A stretch of 64,000 nt of DNA, from assembly GCF_900070365.1 (NCBI RefSeq), contig NZ_LN850107.1, positions 2,356,001 through 2,420,000 of the forward strand. Reading direction: 5' to 3'. Each line of letters starts with the position of its first letter. Position 1 is the stretch's first letter. Positions 1-15,779 of the stretch are shown here, piece after piece. Source of the DNA: Alloactinosynnema sp. L-07. GTDB lineage: Bacteria; Actinomycetota; Actinomycetes; Mycobacteriales; Pseudonocardiaceae. The position numbers and the translations under genes are program-made. Below the pieces are notes generated by a model. It did no database searches and had not been told where the DNA came from. It saw only the letters and a list, made by a program, of their open reading frames with translations.

Positions 1-1103
1 CCCGCCTATTACCGGGAGATCCTGGAGTCGTCCGATGTGGACAAGCTGACCGACCTGCGGCTGATGAACGTCGGCAGCGACGTGGTCACCGTGTCCGACG
101 CGCGCCGGTGGGCCGCGACCGGCCTGCCCGCGCGGTTCCTGTGCAACTACGGTCCGACCGAGGCGACGGTGACCTGCGTGCTGCACCCGGTGGCGGGTGA
201 GCCGGCCGGGCACCGGGCCGACGCGACGCTGCCGATCGGGCGTCCGGTCGCGGGGACGAAGGCGTTCATCCTCGACGCCGACCTGCGTCCGGTGCCGCTG
301 GGTGTGCCGGGCGAGCTGTGCCTGGGTGGGGTCCGCCTGGCCCGCGGCTACCTCAACCGGCCAGGCCTGACCGCCGACCGGTTCGTGCCGGACGGGTTGT
401 CCGGCGAGCCCGGCGCGCGGCTGTACCGCACGGGCGACCTGGTCCGGTACCGGCGCGACGGGGTGATCGAGTTCCTGGGCCGCATCGACCACCAGGTCAA
501 GGTGCGGGGCTTCCGGATCGAGCTGGGCGAGATCGAGGCGGCGCTGTCGCGGCACCCCGCGGTGCAGGCGGCTGTCGTCGTGGCCCGCGATGTGCGGCCG
601 GGCGACAAGCAACTCGTCGCCTACCTGGTCCCCCGCGATGTCGAGCCGACCGTCGCCGAACTGCGCGCCCATTTGCGGGAGCTGCTGCCGGAGTACATGA
701 TCCCCGCGCTGTGGGTGCCGCTGGCCGAGTTGCCACTGACCGCGAGCAAGAAGGTCGACCGCAAGGCGCTGCCCGACCCGGTGCGCACCGACGCCGAACG
801 TGACTACGTGGCACCGCGCGATCCGGGCGAGGAGGCCGTCGCCGGGATCTGGGCCGACGTCCTGGGCGTCGAGCGGGTCGGCGTGCACGACAACTTCTTC
901 GAGCTGGGCGGGCATTCGCTGCTGGCCACCCGGGTGCTGGCGCGGCTGCGGCAGACCTTCGCCGTGGACCTGGCGCTGCGCACCCTGTTCGAAGCGACCA
1001 CCGTCGCCGAGCTGGCGGGCGCGGTCACCGATGCCATCGAAGCCGAGATCGCCGGACTGTCCGACGCCGACGTCGCCGAACTGCTGTCCCGAGAAGGTGT
1101 GTG

Positions 1104-1104
<1 letters not shown>
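1..1104 (+). CDS. NRPS, C-terminal part: adenylation domain (3' part) and peptidyl carrier domain
   Basis: This nonribosomal peptide synthetase is cut by the window edge; the frame is open from base 1, so no start is visible. The visible 367 residues begin inside an adenylation domain. They show the NYGPTE core motif, the RTGDLVRY motif and the catalytic lysine motif ASKKVDRKAL. A carrier domain follows, with its phosphopantetheine serine in FFELGGHSLL (codon 306). There is no thioesterase, so the chain passes to the next gene, whose ATG overlaps this stop codon (ATGA). The A-domain specificity code cannot be read because most pocket positions lie upstream. Confidence 0.95.
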
Positions 1105-8191
<7,087 letters not shown>

Positions 8192-8195
<4 letters not shown>

Positions 8196-9175
8196 CCACC
8201 ATGGCCGCACCCCAGAACGCGGTGTCCTTCGGCGCCCTGCTGCGCGCCCTGCGCGCGGCGGCGGCGCTGAGCCAGGAGCAGCTCGCGCTGTGCTCGGGCG
8301 TCAGCGTCCGAACCATCCGCGACCTGGAACGCGGCCGGGTGTCCTGCCCGCACGGCGAGTCGGTGCGCCTGCTCGCCGACGCCCTGACCCTGACCGGCAC
8401 CGAACGCGCCGGTTTCGAGGTCCTGGCGCGGCGCGTCCACCCGGACGCGCCGCGCCGGCCGACTCCCCGCACCCCGGTCCACGACACGGTGGTGCCCGCG
8501 CAGTTGCCGATGGACATCCCGGTGTTCGCCGCCCGCCTGGCCGAACTCGCCCAGCTCGACGACATGCTCGGCCGCGCCGCCGACCAGCCCACCGCGGTCG
8601 CCATCGCGGTGCTGACCGGCGCGGCGGGCGTGGGCAAGACGGCGCTGGCGGTGCGGTGGGCGCACCGGGTGCGGTCCCAGTTCCCCGGCGGGCAGCTGTA
8701 TGTGGACCTGCGCGGGTCCACGGCGCAGGCGCTGCGGGGTGTCCTCGGCGCGCTCGGGGCGACCGAGGTGCCGGAGACGCTCGACGCGCGGGTCTCGCTC
8801 TACCGTTCCCTGCTCGCGGGCCGCCGCACCCTGATCGTGCTGGACGACGCGTGCGACGTGGACCAGGTCCGGCCGCTGCTGCCCGGCGCGTCGGGCTCGG
8901 TCGTGGTCGTCACCAGCCGCGACCCGCTGGCCGATCTCGTGGTCGCCGAGGGCGCCCACCCGGTCGCCGTGGACCGCCTCTCCCGCGCCGAGTCCCACGC
9001 CGTGCTCGTGCGCAGGCTGGGCGCGGAGCGGGTTCAGGCCGAGCCGCGCGCGGTGGAGACGATCATCTCCGCGTGCGCGGGGGTGCCCATGGCGTTGGCG
9101 GCCCTGTCCGCCAGGGCCGCCATCCACCGCCTGTCACTGTCCACTGTGGCCGATGAGCTGGTCGGCGCGCGATGA
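8192..9175 (+). CDS. Short XRE-family regulator with NB-ARC ATPase domain
   Basis: A 327-residue protein with an N-terminal Cro/C1-type helix-turn-helix (about residues 12-75, including LSQEQLALCSGVSVRTIRDL) and an NB-ARC/AAA nucleotide-binding domain with Walker A GAAGVGKTAL near residue 150. Related actinomycete regulators continue with a long TPR sensor region; this one stops just after the NB-ARC core. Its ATG overlaps the stop of the NRPS gene, so it is translationally coupled to the synthetase and is a likely cluster-situated regulator. The direction of control is not shown by sequence. Confidence 0.88.
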
Positions 9176-9180
9176 GCCCC

Positions 9181-9858
9181 TCACAGCCGCCGCGGCGGGT
9201 CGGCTACGACCAGCCCGCCCAGGTCGGCGGTTCCCGCCTTCGCCCCGGGTCGGACCCGGATCACCGAGCCGTGCCCATGTCGGACCGTCAGATCCCGTCC
9301 GAGCACCGCGGCCAGGCGCATCGACGCCGACCCGCATGCCTCGTCCTCGGTGACACCGATGCGGCTGGCGAACACCCGCGCCCTGGCGTGTCCCAGCGTC
9401 TCGTCCTCCCATGCCCACAGCTGGGTGCAGTCCTGCGCGGGGTCGATCGGGCCCACCAGTGCGTCGACGTCGGCGGCGTGGGCGAGCCGCTCGTGCCACC
9501 ACGGCGGGGTCGCGGCCAGTCCAGCGGTGATCCACGTGCGGCCGTCCTCGGTCCAGGTCGGCGCGTCGCCGCCCTGGGGCCGCATGGTCGTCGGCGCCGT
9601 CCCGGTCTCGCGCGCCAGGTACCAGGCGGTCCCGATCACCGGGTGTCCCGCGAAGGGCAGCTCCACCTTCGGGGTGTAGATCCGCATCGCGGCCGTCCGG
9701 ACGTCGTCGACGAACACCGTCGCCGAATATCCCACGCGGGCCGCGAGCTCGATACGTTCCTCCTCGGGCACCGACGGCCCGTCGAGCACCACACCGAGGA
9801 AATTGCCGAATTCGCCGTGCGCGTCGGCGAAAACCCGCAGAACCGCTACTTCCGTCAT
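9181..9858 (-). CDS. PhzF/PhzC-family isomerase-like protein with altered active site
   Basis: A 225-residue protein of the PhzF family (diaminopimelate-epimerase fold), which includes isomerases acting on small amino-acid-like substrates. Family marks include GNFLGVVLDG near the N terminus, LPFAGHPVIGTAW and EACGSAS. The segment that normally reads SET, with the catalytic Glu of PhzF, is here YSATVFV, so that Glu appears to be Ala. The start is ATG 9858 with GGGAGG about four bases upstream; upstream codons in frame lie in the divergent promoter region. It diverges from the tailoring operon and converges on the XRE/NB-ARC gene. It may be a modified isomerase or a binding protein; its role is unknown. 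Confidence 0.85.
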   Translation of the reverse strand: MTEVAVLRVFADAHGEFGNFLGVVLDGPSVPEEERIELAARVGYSATVFVDDVRTAAMRIYTPKVELPFAGHPVIGTAWYLARETGTAPTTMRPQGGDAPTWTEDGRTWITAGLAATPPWWHERLAHAADVDALVGPIDPAQDCTQLWAWEDETLGHARARVFASRIGVTEDEACGSASMRLAAVLGRDLTVRHGHGSVIRVRPGAKAGTADLGGLVVADPPRRL

Positions 9859-9921
9859 ATCGGCCTCCCAGAGATGGTCACGGTTCCGACCGTATCGACG
9901 CGCGCGCGAGAGACCAAGCTT

Positions 9922-9968
9922 TCTGCCGGGGACACCTTTTCTGCCGGTTATCTGCCGACCATTCTGCC
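9922..9968. promoter_or_regulatory. Four direct TCTGCC repeats in a divergent promoter region
   Basis: TCTGCCGG occurs at 9922 and 9940, TCTGCCG at 9951 and TCTGCC at 9963, between the PhzF-like gene and the tailoring operon. Two of the spacings are 11 and 12 bases, about one helical turn. This resembles the heptameric direct repeats bound by SARP/AfsR-type activators. No SARP gene is seen in the window, so the binder is unknown. Confidence 0.45.
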
Positions 9969-10044
9969 TCGACCATGACAAAGCGCCACAGGTAGCGTTG
10001 CGAAATAGCCGCCATGCGATTTTCCCGCCGATCCGGGGGTTGCC

Positions 10045-10983
10045 ATGTCCAACACACTCGAAGATCTCACCTTGCTCGACGTGACGCTCAGGGACGGGGG
10101 TTACGTCAACAAACACTCCTGGTCGCTGCCGCAGGCGGTCGCCGTCGTCGACGCGTGCGTGCGCGCCGGGATCGACCACGTCGAGGTCGGCTACATCCGG
10201 CCCCGGCGCGACAGCGCGGGCTCCCCGGCCGCGTCGTGCCCGCCGGAGTACCTGGCGGCGCTGCGCGAGCGCATGCCCGACACGACGACCATGGTGGTGA
10301 TGGCGCACATGGCCGACGTCGACATCGACGTCTACCAGCGCCTCGCCGACCTGGGCGTCGGCCTGGTCCGACTGCCCGCCAAGCTGTCCACGATCGACGC
10401 GGTGGCCCCGCACGTGGCCGCCGCGCACGCGGCCGGGATGCGCGCGGCGGTGAACCTGATCCGGGTCAGCCAGGTCGGGCCCGATGGCGTCACCCACGCC
10501 GCGGCCACCGCGCACGCCGCCGGGGCCGACATCTTCTACGTCGCCGACTCCAACGGCAGTCTGTTCCCCGAGGGCGCCGCCGAGGTGGTGCGCACCGCAC
10601 GGGCCGCCGCGCCGGGCACCGCCATCGGCTTCCACGCCCACGACGGCCTCAGTTTCGCGTTCGGCAATTCGCTGGAGGCCGCGCGCACCGGGTGCGCGTT
10701 TCTCGACGCGTCGCTGTGCGGAATGGGCAAGGGCGGCGGGAATCTGTCGATGGAACTCATCGCCGGATATCTGCGCGCCAACGCCGACCGCGCTTTCGAC
10801 ATCGCCGTGCTGGCGGAGGCGAGCGCGGAGATCCTCAAGCCGTGGATCGAGCGGAACTCGCGGTCGGAATGCGAATCGATCGTGACGAGCCTGCTCAATC
10901 TGAACATGGATGACATCGAGGCCCTGCGCGGCGATTCATCCGACCTGACCAGCCTGTTGAGCGACCGAATCCTGTCCTCCTGA
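10045..10983 (+). CDS. DRE-TIM metallolyase family (HMG-CoA lyase-like / 4-hydroxy-2-oxovalerate aldolase-like) enzyme
   Basis: A 312-residue TIM-barrel protein of the HMGL-like superfamily, whose members make or break C-C bonds next to a carbonyl using a divalent metal. The N-terminal signature [13 protein letters not shown] (D-x-TLRDGG) and the metal motif [14 protein letters not shown] (H-x-H) are both present, as is the glycine-rich [14 protein letters not shown] stretch. The length suits an aldolase rather than an isopropylmalate synthase, which is longer and has a regulatory domain. It is first in the tailoring operon and probably produces or cleaves a keto acid used downstream. The exact substrate cannot be read from the sequence. 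Confidence 0.88.
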   Translation: MSNTLEDLTLLDVTLRDGGYVNKHSWSLPQAVAVVDACVRAGIDHVEVGYIRPRRDSAGSPAASCPPEYLAALRERMPDTTTMVVMAHMADVDIDVYQRLADLGVGLVRLPAKLSTIDAVAPHVAAAHAAGMRAAVNLIRVSQVGPDGVTHAAATAHAAGADIFYVADSNGSLFPEGAAEVVRTARAAAPGTAIGFHAHDGLSFAFGNSLEAARTGCAFLDASLCGMGKGGGNLSMELIAGYLRANADRAFDIAVLAEASAEILKPWIERNSRSECESIVTSLLNLNMDDIEALRGDSSDLTSLLSDRILSS

Positions 10984-10997
10984 AAGGGAACCCCATC

Positions 10998-11756
10998 GTG
11001 AGCACCTTTGTCGCCGAGCTGGACCGCATGATTGGTGAGCGGCGCAAGATGACCAGCGCCCTCTACCAGACGATTCTCGCGGGCAAGGCCACCGAGCGCC
11101 TGTTGCGGACCTTCGTGATCCAGCGCTGGCCGATCAAGAACCTGTGGACCCGCAACATCCTCGGCATCGCCTCCCGGATCGACGACTACCGGCTGCGGCG
11201 TCTGCTGGTGGAGAACATCTACGAGGAGGAGACCGGAACGCTGTCGGACTCCCGCCGCCACCTCGACACCTTCGCCGACTTCGGCAAGGCCGTCGGCGTG
11301 GACCCAGCCGTGCTCGACACCGCCGCCCGCTTCCCTGAGACCGACGCGGTCGTCGCGCACAACGTGTCGGTGTGCAACAGCTCCGAGAACCACTTCACCC
11401 AGGGCGTCGCCTCGGTGCTGCTGCTCATGGAAGGCCAGCCGCCGATCGTCACCGGCGTGGGCCGCTCGATGCTCAGCGTCATGCGCGACGACTACGCGCT
11501 GCCCGAGTGGGGCTACGAGTTCTTCGTCCACCACGCCTCCAGCGACGCGGGCGCCGACGCGGTCAGCGATCTGGAGGACGAGCACGCCGCCGCCGCGCGC
11601 GAGCTGCTGGTGCGCTACGCCGACACCGCGGAACTCCAGGCCGCGGCGATCGACGCGCTGCGCCGCGCGCTCGACGCCCGGCACAACCACTTCGACGCGA
11701 TCCTGCGCGAGGCCTACGACCCGTCGGAGCCCGTGTTCCGCTACCAGGAGGCGTGA
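10998..11756 (+). CDS. Haem-oxygenase-like (TenA/PqqC/diiron oxidase-like) protein
   Basis: A 252-residue all-helical protein resembling haem-oxygenase-like diiron oxidases, such as the N-oxygenase domain of SznF, and TenA/PqqC proteins. An E-x9-H pair ([16 protein letters not shown]), a central Glu (LLMEGQ) and HxxxD (HASSD) fit the usual metal-ligand order. As I align it, the last His of the HxxxDxxH helix is Ala, so the metal site may be incomplete or differently built. It starts at GTG 10998 after AAAGGGAA. It could N-oxygenate or oxidatively cleave an amino acid made by this operon; a nitroreductase lies downstream. Confidence 0.75.
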   Translation: MSTFVAELDRMIGERRKMTSALYQTILAGKATERLLRTFVIQRWPIKNLWTRNILGIASRIDDYRLRRLLVENIYEEETGTLSDSRRHLDTFADFGKAVGVDPAVLDTAARFPETDAVVAHNVSVCNSSENHFTQGVASVLLLMEGQPPIVTGVGRSMLSVMRDDYALPEWGYEFFVHHASSDAGADAVSDLEDEHAAAARELLVRYADTAELQAAAIDALRRALDARHNHFDAILREAYDPSEPVFRYQEA

Positions 11757-11761
11757 GCGCG

Positions 11762-12661
11762 ATGCCGGACTCCTATCAGCGGGTGTTCCACGGGGACGGG
11801 TGGGTCGCCAAACCCGAGGCGACGGTGCCGGTGGCCAGCCTGGCCATGCGTTACGGCCTGTCGGTCTTCGAGGGAGTCCGGCTCTACCGGCAGGCGGGCC
11901 GAACCCAGGTCCAGCCGTTCCTCCTCGGCGCGCACGTCGACCGGCTGCGCGCGTCCCTGGCGATGATGCGCATCGAGGACCCCGGTGTCGACCGGCTCCC
12001 CGAGCTGGTCGACGAACTGGTGGCCCGCAACGGCATCGATGACGACGCCTATGTGCGTATCGCGGTGAGCGCGGGCAATCCGGGCACGATCGCCGAGCCG
12101 GTCCAGCCGCTGCTGACGGTCTCGGCGACGCCGATGGGCCGCAAGCGGTGGCTGCGCACCGACGAGGGCATGCGGTTGCGGATCAGCGACTGGCAGCGCG
12201 CCCCCGAGGCGTCGTTCCCGGCCGCGGCGAAGAACATCTCCAACTACGCCGGGCCGCGCCTGGCGGTGTTGGAGGCCAAGGACGCCGGGTTCGACGGCTG
12301 CGTGCTGACCAACCAGCACGGCAGGCTGTGCGAGGCGCCGACCGCGGCGCTGTTCCTGCTCACCGACGGCGTCCTGCGCACCCCCGCGCTCACCGAGGGC
12401 GTGCTGCCCGGCATCACCCGCCGGTGGGTGCTCGACACCGCCGCCGAGGTCGGCCTAGCGGTGGAGGAGACCACGCTGGAGCGCGTCGACGCCTACCGGG
12501 CCGACGAGGCGTTTCTGTGCGGGACCGGCATCGAGTTCGCGTTCGTGCGCGGCTTCGACGAGCACGCGTGCAAGGGATGGCCACGGGCGAGCGCGACCCG
12601 CGCGTTGGTGCAGCGGTACTTCTCCGACGCTCGCACCGCCGCCATGGTGGGTGCCGCATGA
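11762..12661 (+). CDS. Class IV (branched-chain type) PLP aminotransferase
   Basis: A 299-residue fold-type IV aminotransferase of the branched-chain/D-amino acid family. The PLP lysine lies in FPAAAKNISNYAG, the early YGLSVFEGVRLY motif is intact, and the downstream LCEAPTAALFLL stretch matches the usual EGxxxNxF region in altered form. It presumably interconverts an alpha-keto acid and an amino acid. The downstream MppJ-like methyltransferase suggests that the keto acid is beta-methylated before transamination. ATG 11762 has GGAGG ten bases upstream, inside the end of the preceding gene. Its TGA overlaps the ATG of the ATP-grasp gene. Confidence 0.93.
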   Translation: MPDSYQRVFHGDGWVAKPEATVPVASLAMRYGLSVFEGVRLYRQAGRTQVQPFLLGAHVDRLRASLAMMRIEDPGVDRLPELVDELVARNGIDDDAYVRIAVSAGNPGTIAEPVQPLLTVSATPMGRKRWLRTDEGMRLRISDWQRAPEASFPAAAKNISNYAGPRLAVLEAKDAGFDGCVLTNQHGRLCEAPTAALFLLTDGVLRTPALTEGVLPGITRRWVLDTAAEVGLAVEETTLERVDAYRADEAFLCGTGIEFAFVRGFDEHACKGWPRASATRALVQRYFSDARTAAMVGAA

Positions 12662-14001
12662 TCGACTGGGCCGCGATGACGGGCGTGCTGGCCGACGTGC
12701 TCAGCCGCGAGGGCTTGTGGGACGTGGTGGACGAGCGGGTCCGCGGCGGCGAGGTGTTCCGCAACAAGGACTTCCCCCTCTCCCCCGTTCCCGTCCTGAT
12801 CGACCACGGCGCGGCCACCGAGTACGCGGCGGCGGTGGAGAAGTACGTCCAGCTCCTCAACAAGATCATCCGACTGTACGTCGCCGAGGATTCGGTGCGC
12901 CGCTGGTACGGGCTCACCGCCGAGGAGGAGGCGCTGGTCCTGGCCGACCAGCGGCTCGGCGGCGAGGTCGCGGTGTGCAGGCTCGACGGCTACCTGGAGC
13001 AGGGCACCGAGCGGCCCGTGCTGCTGGAGAACAACGCCGACGCCCCCGCCGGGACCCTGTTCACCGCGCGCATCAACCACCTGGTGCGCGGCTTGCTCGC
13101 CGACCTGGGCGCCCGCGCCCACTGGTCGCCGCTCACCTACGCCGAGGACACCGCGCTGCTGAGCACCCTGCGGGCCTGCGCGCGCCGGGCCGGTGCGCCC
13201 GAGCCCGGGCACATCGCGATCCTGCAGCCGACCGGCGCGGCCAACCGGGAGAGCGTGGAGACCGTCGAAGTGCTGCGCCGCGCCGGGGTCGAGGCGTTCC
13301 TCGCCGACCCGCGCGACGCCCGGCTGGTCGGCAAGCGCGTCTTCTTCGGCGACAAGCCCGCCGACGCGTGCTGGAACAAGGTCAACACCGCCACCTGGCG
13401 CACGCTGCTCGCCGAGGACCCGGCCACGGTGCACCGCCTGCTCGACATCGTCACCGACGCCGAGTTCGTGCATGTCAACCCCTTCGGCGCGCGCTATGTC
13501 GCCGAGAGCAAGCTTTCGCTGGCCCTGCCGCGCGAACCAGAGTTCGCGCACCTGTTCACCGACGACGACCGCGCGCTGGTGGAGTCGCTGCTGCCCTGGG
13601 GCCGCAGGCTCACCCCGCGCGCCACGGCCGAGAACGGCGCCTCCCTCGCCGACGACCTGGTGGAGAACCAGGCCGCCTACGTTCTCAAGGAGGCCTACGA
13701 CATCCGCGGCGACGGTGTCACCATCGGCCGCGCCGTGTCCCGCTCGTCGTGGCTGGCCGCGGTCGCGCGGGGCCTCGACGAAGGCCACCTGGTCCAGCGG
13801 CACGTCGCCCCGGCCGCCTACCCGACCGTGCGCCGCGACGGGCCGCGGGTGGTGGCCATGCCGATCAGTCTGGACACCTACCTGTTCAACGGCCGCGTCG
13901 CGGGGTTCGGCTCCAAGGCCAGCCTCAACGCGCGCGTCAACGTCTTCCAGGGCGGGCAGAAGCTGGCCGTCCACGTGGGGGCGGTCGCCGATGCGCGTTG
14001 A
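12658..14001 (+). CDS. Circularly permuted ATP-grasp-like protein
   Basis: A 447-residue protein related, as far as I can judge, to circularly permuted ATP-grasp / glutathionylspermidine synthase-like ligases, which join a carboxylate to an amine with ATP. Supporting marks are LLENNADAPAG in the N-terminal half, ILQPTGAANRESVETV in the middle, and the late lysine-containing strand AYVLKEAYDIRGDGVTIG followed by acidic and Asn residues. The ATG overlaps the aminotransferase stop, and its end overlaps the next gene by 11 bases. It is a plausible amide-bond-forming tailoring enzyme. The family call is moderately secure; the substrate is unknown. Confidence 0.75.
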   Translation: MIDWAAMTGVLADVLSREGLWDVVDERVRGGEVFRNKDFPLSPVPVLIDHGAATEYAAAVEKYVQLLNKIIRLYVAEDSVRRWYGLTAEEEALVLADQRLGGEVAVCRLDGYLEQGTERPVLLENNADAPAGTLFTARINHLVRGLLADLGARAHWSPLTYAEDTALLSTLRACARRAGAPEPGHIAILQPTGAANRESVETVEVLRRAGVEAFLADPRDARLVGKRVFFGDKPADACWNKVNTATWRTLLAEDPATVHRLLDIVTDAEFVHVNPFGARYVAESKLSLALPREPEFAHLFTDDDRALVESLLPWGRRLTPRATAENGASLADDLVENQAAYVLKEAYDIRGDGVTIGRAVSRSSWLAAVARGLDEGHLVQRHVAPAAYPTVRRDGPRVVAMPISLDTYLFNGRVAGFGSKASLNARVNVFQGGQKLAVHVGAVADAR

Positions 14002-15109
14002 CCAGGTGCGGATGCGGATGGTGCGCGCGCGGCTGACCCGGCCGTTCGAGAACCGCTGGCAGCGGTTCGAGACCTGGACGAAGTTGGTCGTTCAGGTCGA
14101 CTCCGACGGGCTGTCCGGCCTGGGCGAGTGCACGGCGATGGAGACCCCGTTCTACAACTACGAGACCGTCGAGACCGCCTGGCACATCCTTGAGCGCTAC
14201 CTGGCGCCGATCGTGCTGGCCGCCCCTGACACCGACCCGCTCACCGCGGCATCGGCGTGGCGGCACATCAACGGACACGAGGAGGCCAAGGCCGCCCTGG
14301 AGTGCGCGCTGTGGGACCTGCGGGCCCGCGCGGCCGGTCTGCCGCTGTGCCAGGAACTCGGTGGGCGCCGGGTCTCGGTGCCGGTGGCCGCGACCGTGGG
14401 CATCGAGCCGTCGATCGACGAGCTGCTGGCCGCGGTCGGCGCGGCCCGCGACGCCGGGTTCCGCCGGGTGCGGATCAAGATCCGGCCGGGCTGGGACGTC
14501 GTCCCGGTCCGGGAGGTGCGCGCCGCGTTCCCGGAGCTGCCGCTGATCGCCGACGCCAACGCCGCCTACGGGTCAGGCGACCTCGACCACGTGTCCACAT
14601 TGGACAAGTTCGGGCCGCTGGCGATCGAGCAGCCGTTCGGGTCGACCGACCTGGAGACCACCGCGGACCTGCAGCGGCGCCTGGCCACCTCGGTGTGCCT
14701 GGACGAGTCGGTCAAGGGCCTGGCCGACGTCGAGCGGGCACACCGGATGCGCGCGTGCCGCGTCGTCAACATCAAGGTCGGTCGGGTCGGCGGGCTGGCC
14801 GAGGCGGTGCGGGTGCACGACTTCTGCCTGGACAACGGCATCGCCACCTTCGTCGGCGCCAAGTACGAGATCGGCGTCGGCAGACTCACCAACCTGGCGC
14901 TGGCCACGCTGCCGAACATGACGCTGCCCAGCGACGTCGGCCCGAGCTCGCGCTACTACGTCGACGACGGCGTCGACCACGGCGTCACCCTGGCCCGGCC
15001 GGGCTGGGTCGAGCCCAGCGCGGCCCCCGGCATCGGCGCCTGCCTGACCGACGGCGTCACCACCATCCGCGAAACCGTCCTGCGGGCGCGAACCGCCCCC
15101 TGTCGCTAG
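13991..15109 (+). CDS. Enolase-superfamily enzyme of the MenC / N-acylamino acid racemase group
   Basis: A 372-residue enolase-superfamily barrel. The second-sphere lysine region reads VRIKIRPGW: the catalytic second Lys of K-x-K is kept and the first is Arg. Metal ligands appear in LIADANAAY (Asp), IEQPF (Glu) and LDESV (Asp). The opposite-face lysine is in NIKVGRVGG, and the GAKYEIGVGR loop corresponds to the family's GGMLETGIGR. These match o-succinylbenzoate synthases and N-acylamino acid racemases. Menaquinone synthesis is unlikely in this context. Racemisation or syn-elimination of an amino-acid-like substrate for the peptide is more likely. It overlaps the upstream gene. Confidence 0.9.
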   Translation: MRVDQVRMRMVRARLTRPFENRWQRFETWTKLVVQVDSDGLSGLGECTAMETPFYNYETVETAWHILERYLAPIVLAAPDTDPLTAASAWRHINGHEEAKAALECALWDLRARAAGLPLCQELGGRRVSVPVAATVGIEPSIDELLAAVGAARDAGFRRVRIKIRPGWDVVPVREVRAAFPELPLIADANAAYGSGDLDHVSTLDKFGPLAIEQPFGSTDLETTADLQRRLATSVCLDESVKGLADVERAHRMRACRVVNIKVGRVGGLAEAVRVHDFCLDNGIATFVGAKYEIGVGRLTNLALATLPNMTLPSDVGPSSRYYVDDGVDHGVTLARPGWVEPSAAPGIGACLTDGVTTIRETVLRARTAPCR

Positions 15110-15119
15110 TGGAGCCCCC

Positions 15120-15779
15120 ATGCGCACCGATCTTGACACCTTGGCGACCTTCCGCGCCCACGGCACCGGCCCGGTCAGCGACGCGCTGGACCTGGCGGGC
15201 ATCAACGGCGGCCTGGTCGAGCTGGCCCGCGTCTCCGGCGCGGGAACCGTGGTCGGACCCGCGTTCACCGTGTCGTTCGAACCGGTCGAACCTGGCACCA
15301 ACGCCCCCGCCGCGGACTTCATCGACGACGTCCCGGAGGGCGCGGTCGTGGTGATCGCCAACGGCGGCCGGGTGGACTGCACGGTGTGGGGCGACATCCT
15401 CGCCGGGGTCGCGGTCAGCCGGGGCGTGGCGGGCACGGTCATCGACGGCGCCTGCCGCGACGTCGACGACATCCGCGCGCTGGGCTACTCGCTGTGGAGC
15501 CGCGGCTGCTTCATGAAGTCGGGCAAGAACCGCGCCCGGTTCGTCGCCGCCCAGGTGCCTATCAACGTTTCCGGCGCGCTGGTGCACCCAGGCGACCTGG
15601 TGTGCGCCGATGGCGCGGGCGCCTTGGTGGTGCCGGTGGCCACGGCCGAGCGGGCCGCCGAGGACGTGCTGCGCATCGCCGAGATGGAGGCCGCGGTCCG
15701 CGCCGACCTCGACCAGTGCGTGCCGCTGCGCACCGCCCGCGCCCGCCGCGGCTACAACCTGGCGGGGCTGCGGCGATGA
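15120..15779 (+). CDS. RraA-like aldolase/decarboxylase family protein
   Basis: A 219-residue RraA-like protein. The family includes 4-hydroxy-4-methyl-2-oxoglutarate aldolases and oxaloacetate decarboxylases as well as the RNase E inhibitor. The motif VIDGACRDVDDI contains the Arg-Asp pair used in the enzymes, and PGDLVCADGAGALVVP is the usual glycine-rich C-terminal strand. In an operon with a DRE-TIM enzyme and an aminotransferase, a metabolic role in cleaving or decarboxylating a keto acid is more likely than RNase control. It starts ten bases after the enolase-type gene, and its stop overlaps the next ATG. Confidence 0.88.
   Translation: MRTDLDTLATFRAHGTGPVSDALDLAGINGGLVELARVSGAGTVVGPAFTVSFEPVEPGTNAPAADFIDDVPEGAVVVIANGGRVDCTVWGDILAGVAVSRGVAGTVIDGACRDVDDIRALGYSLWSRGCFMKSGKNRARFVAAQVPINVSGALVHPGDLVCADGAGALVVPVATAERAAEDVLRIAEMEAAVRADLDQCVPLRTARARRGYNLAGLRR

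Noticed and set aside
9859..10641. N-terminal extension of the PhzF-like protein to 10641
   Set aside because: It lies antisense to the DRE-TIM gene. A Shine-Dalgarno site and the family N terminus put the start at 9858.
13991..15109. Menaquinone o-succinylbenzoate synthase
   Set aside because: No other men genes are present, the operon is a tailoring unit, and the first Lys of K-x-K is Arg. A racemase or eliminase role is more likely.
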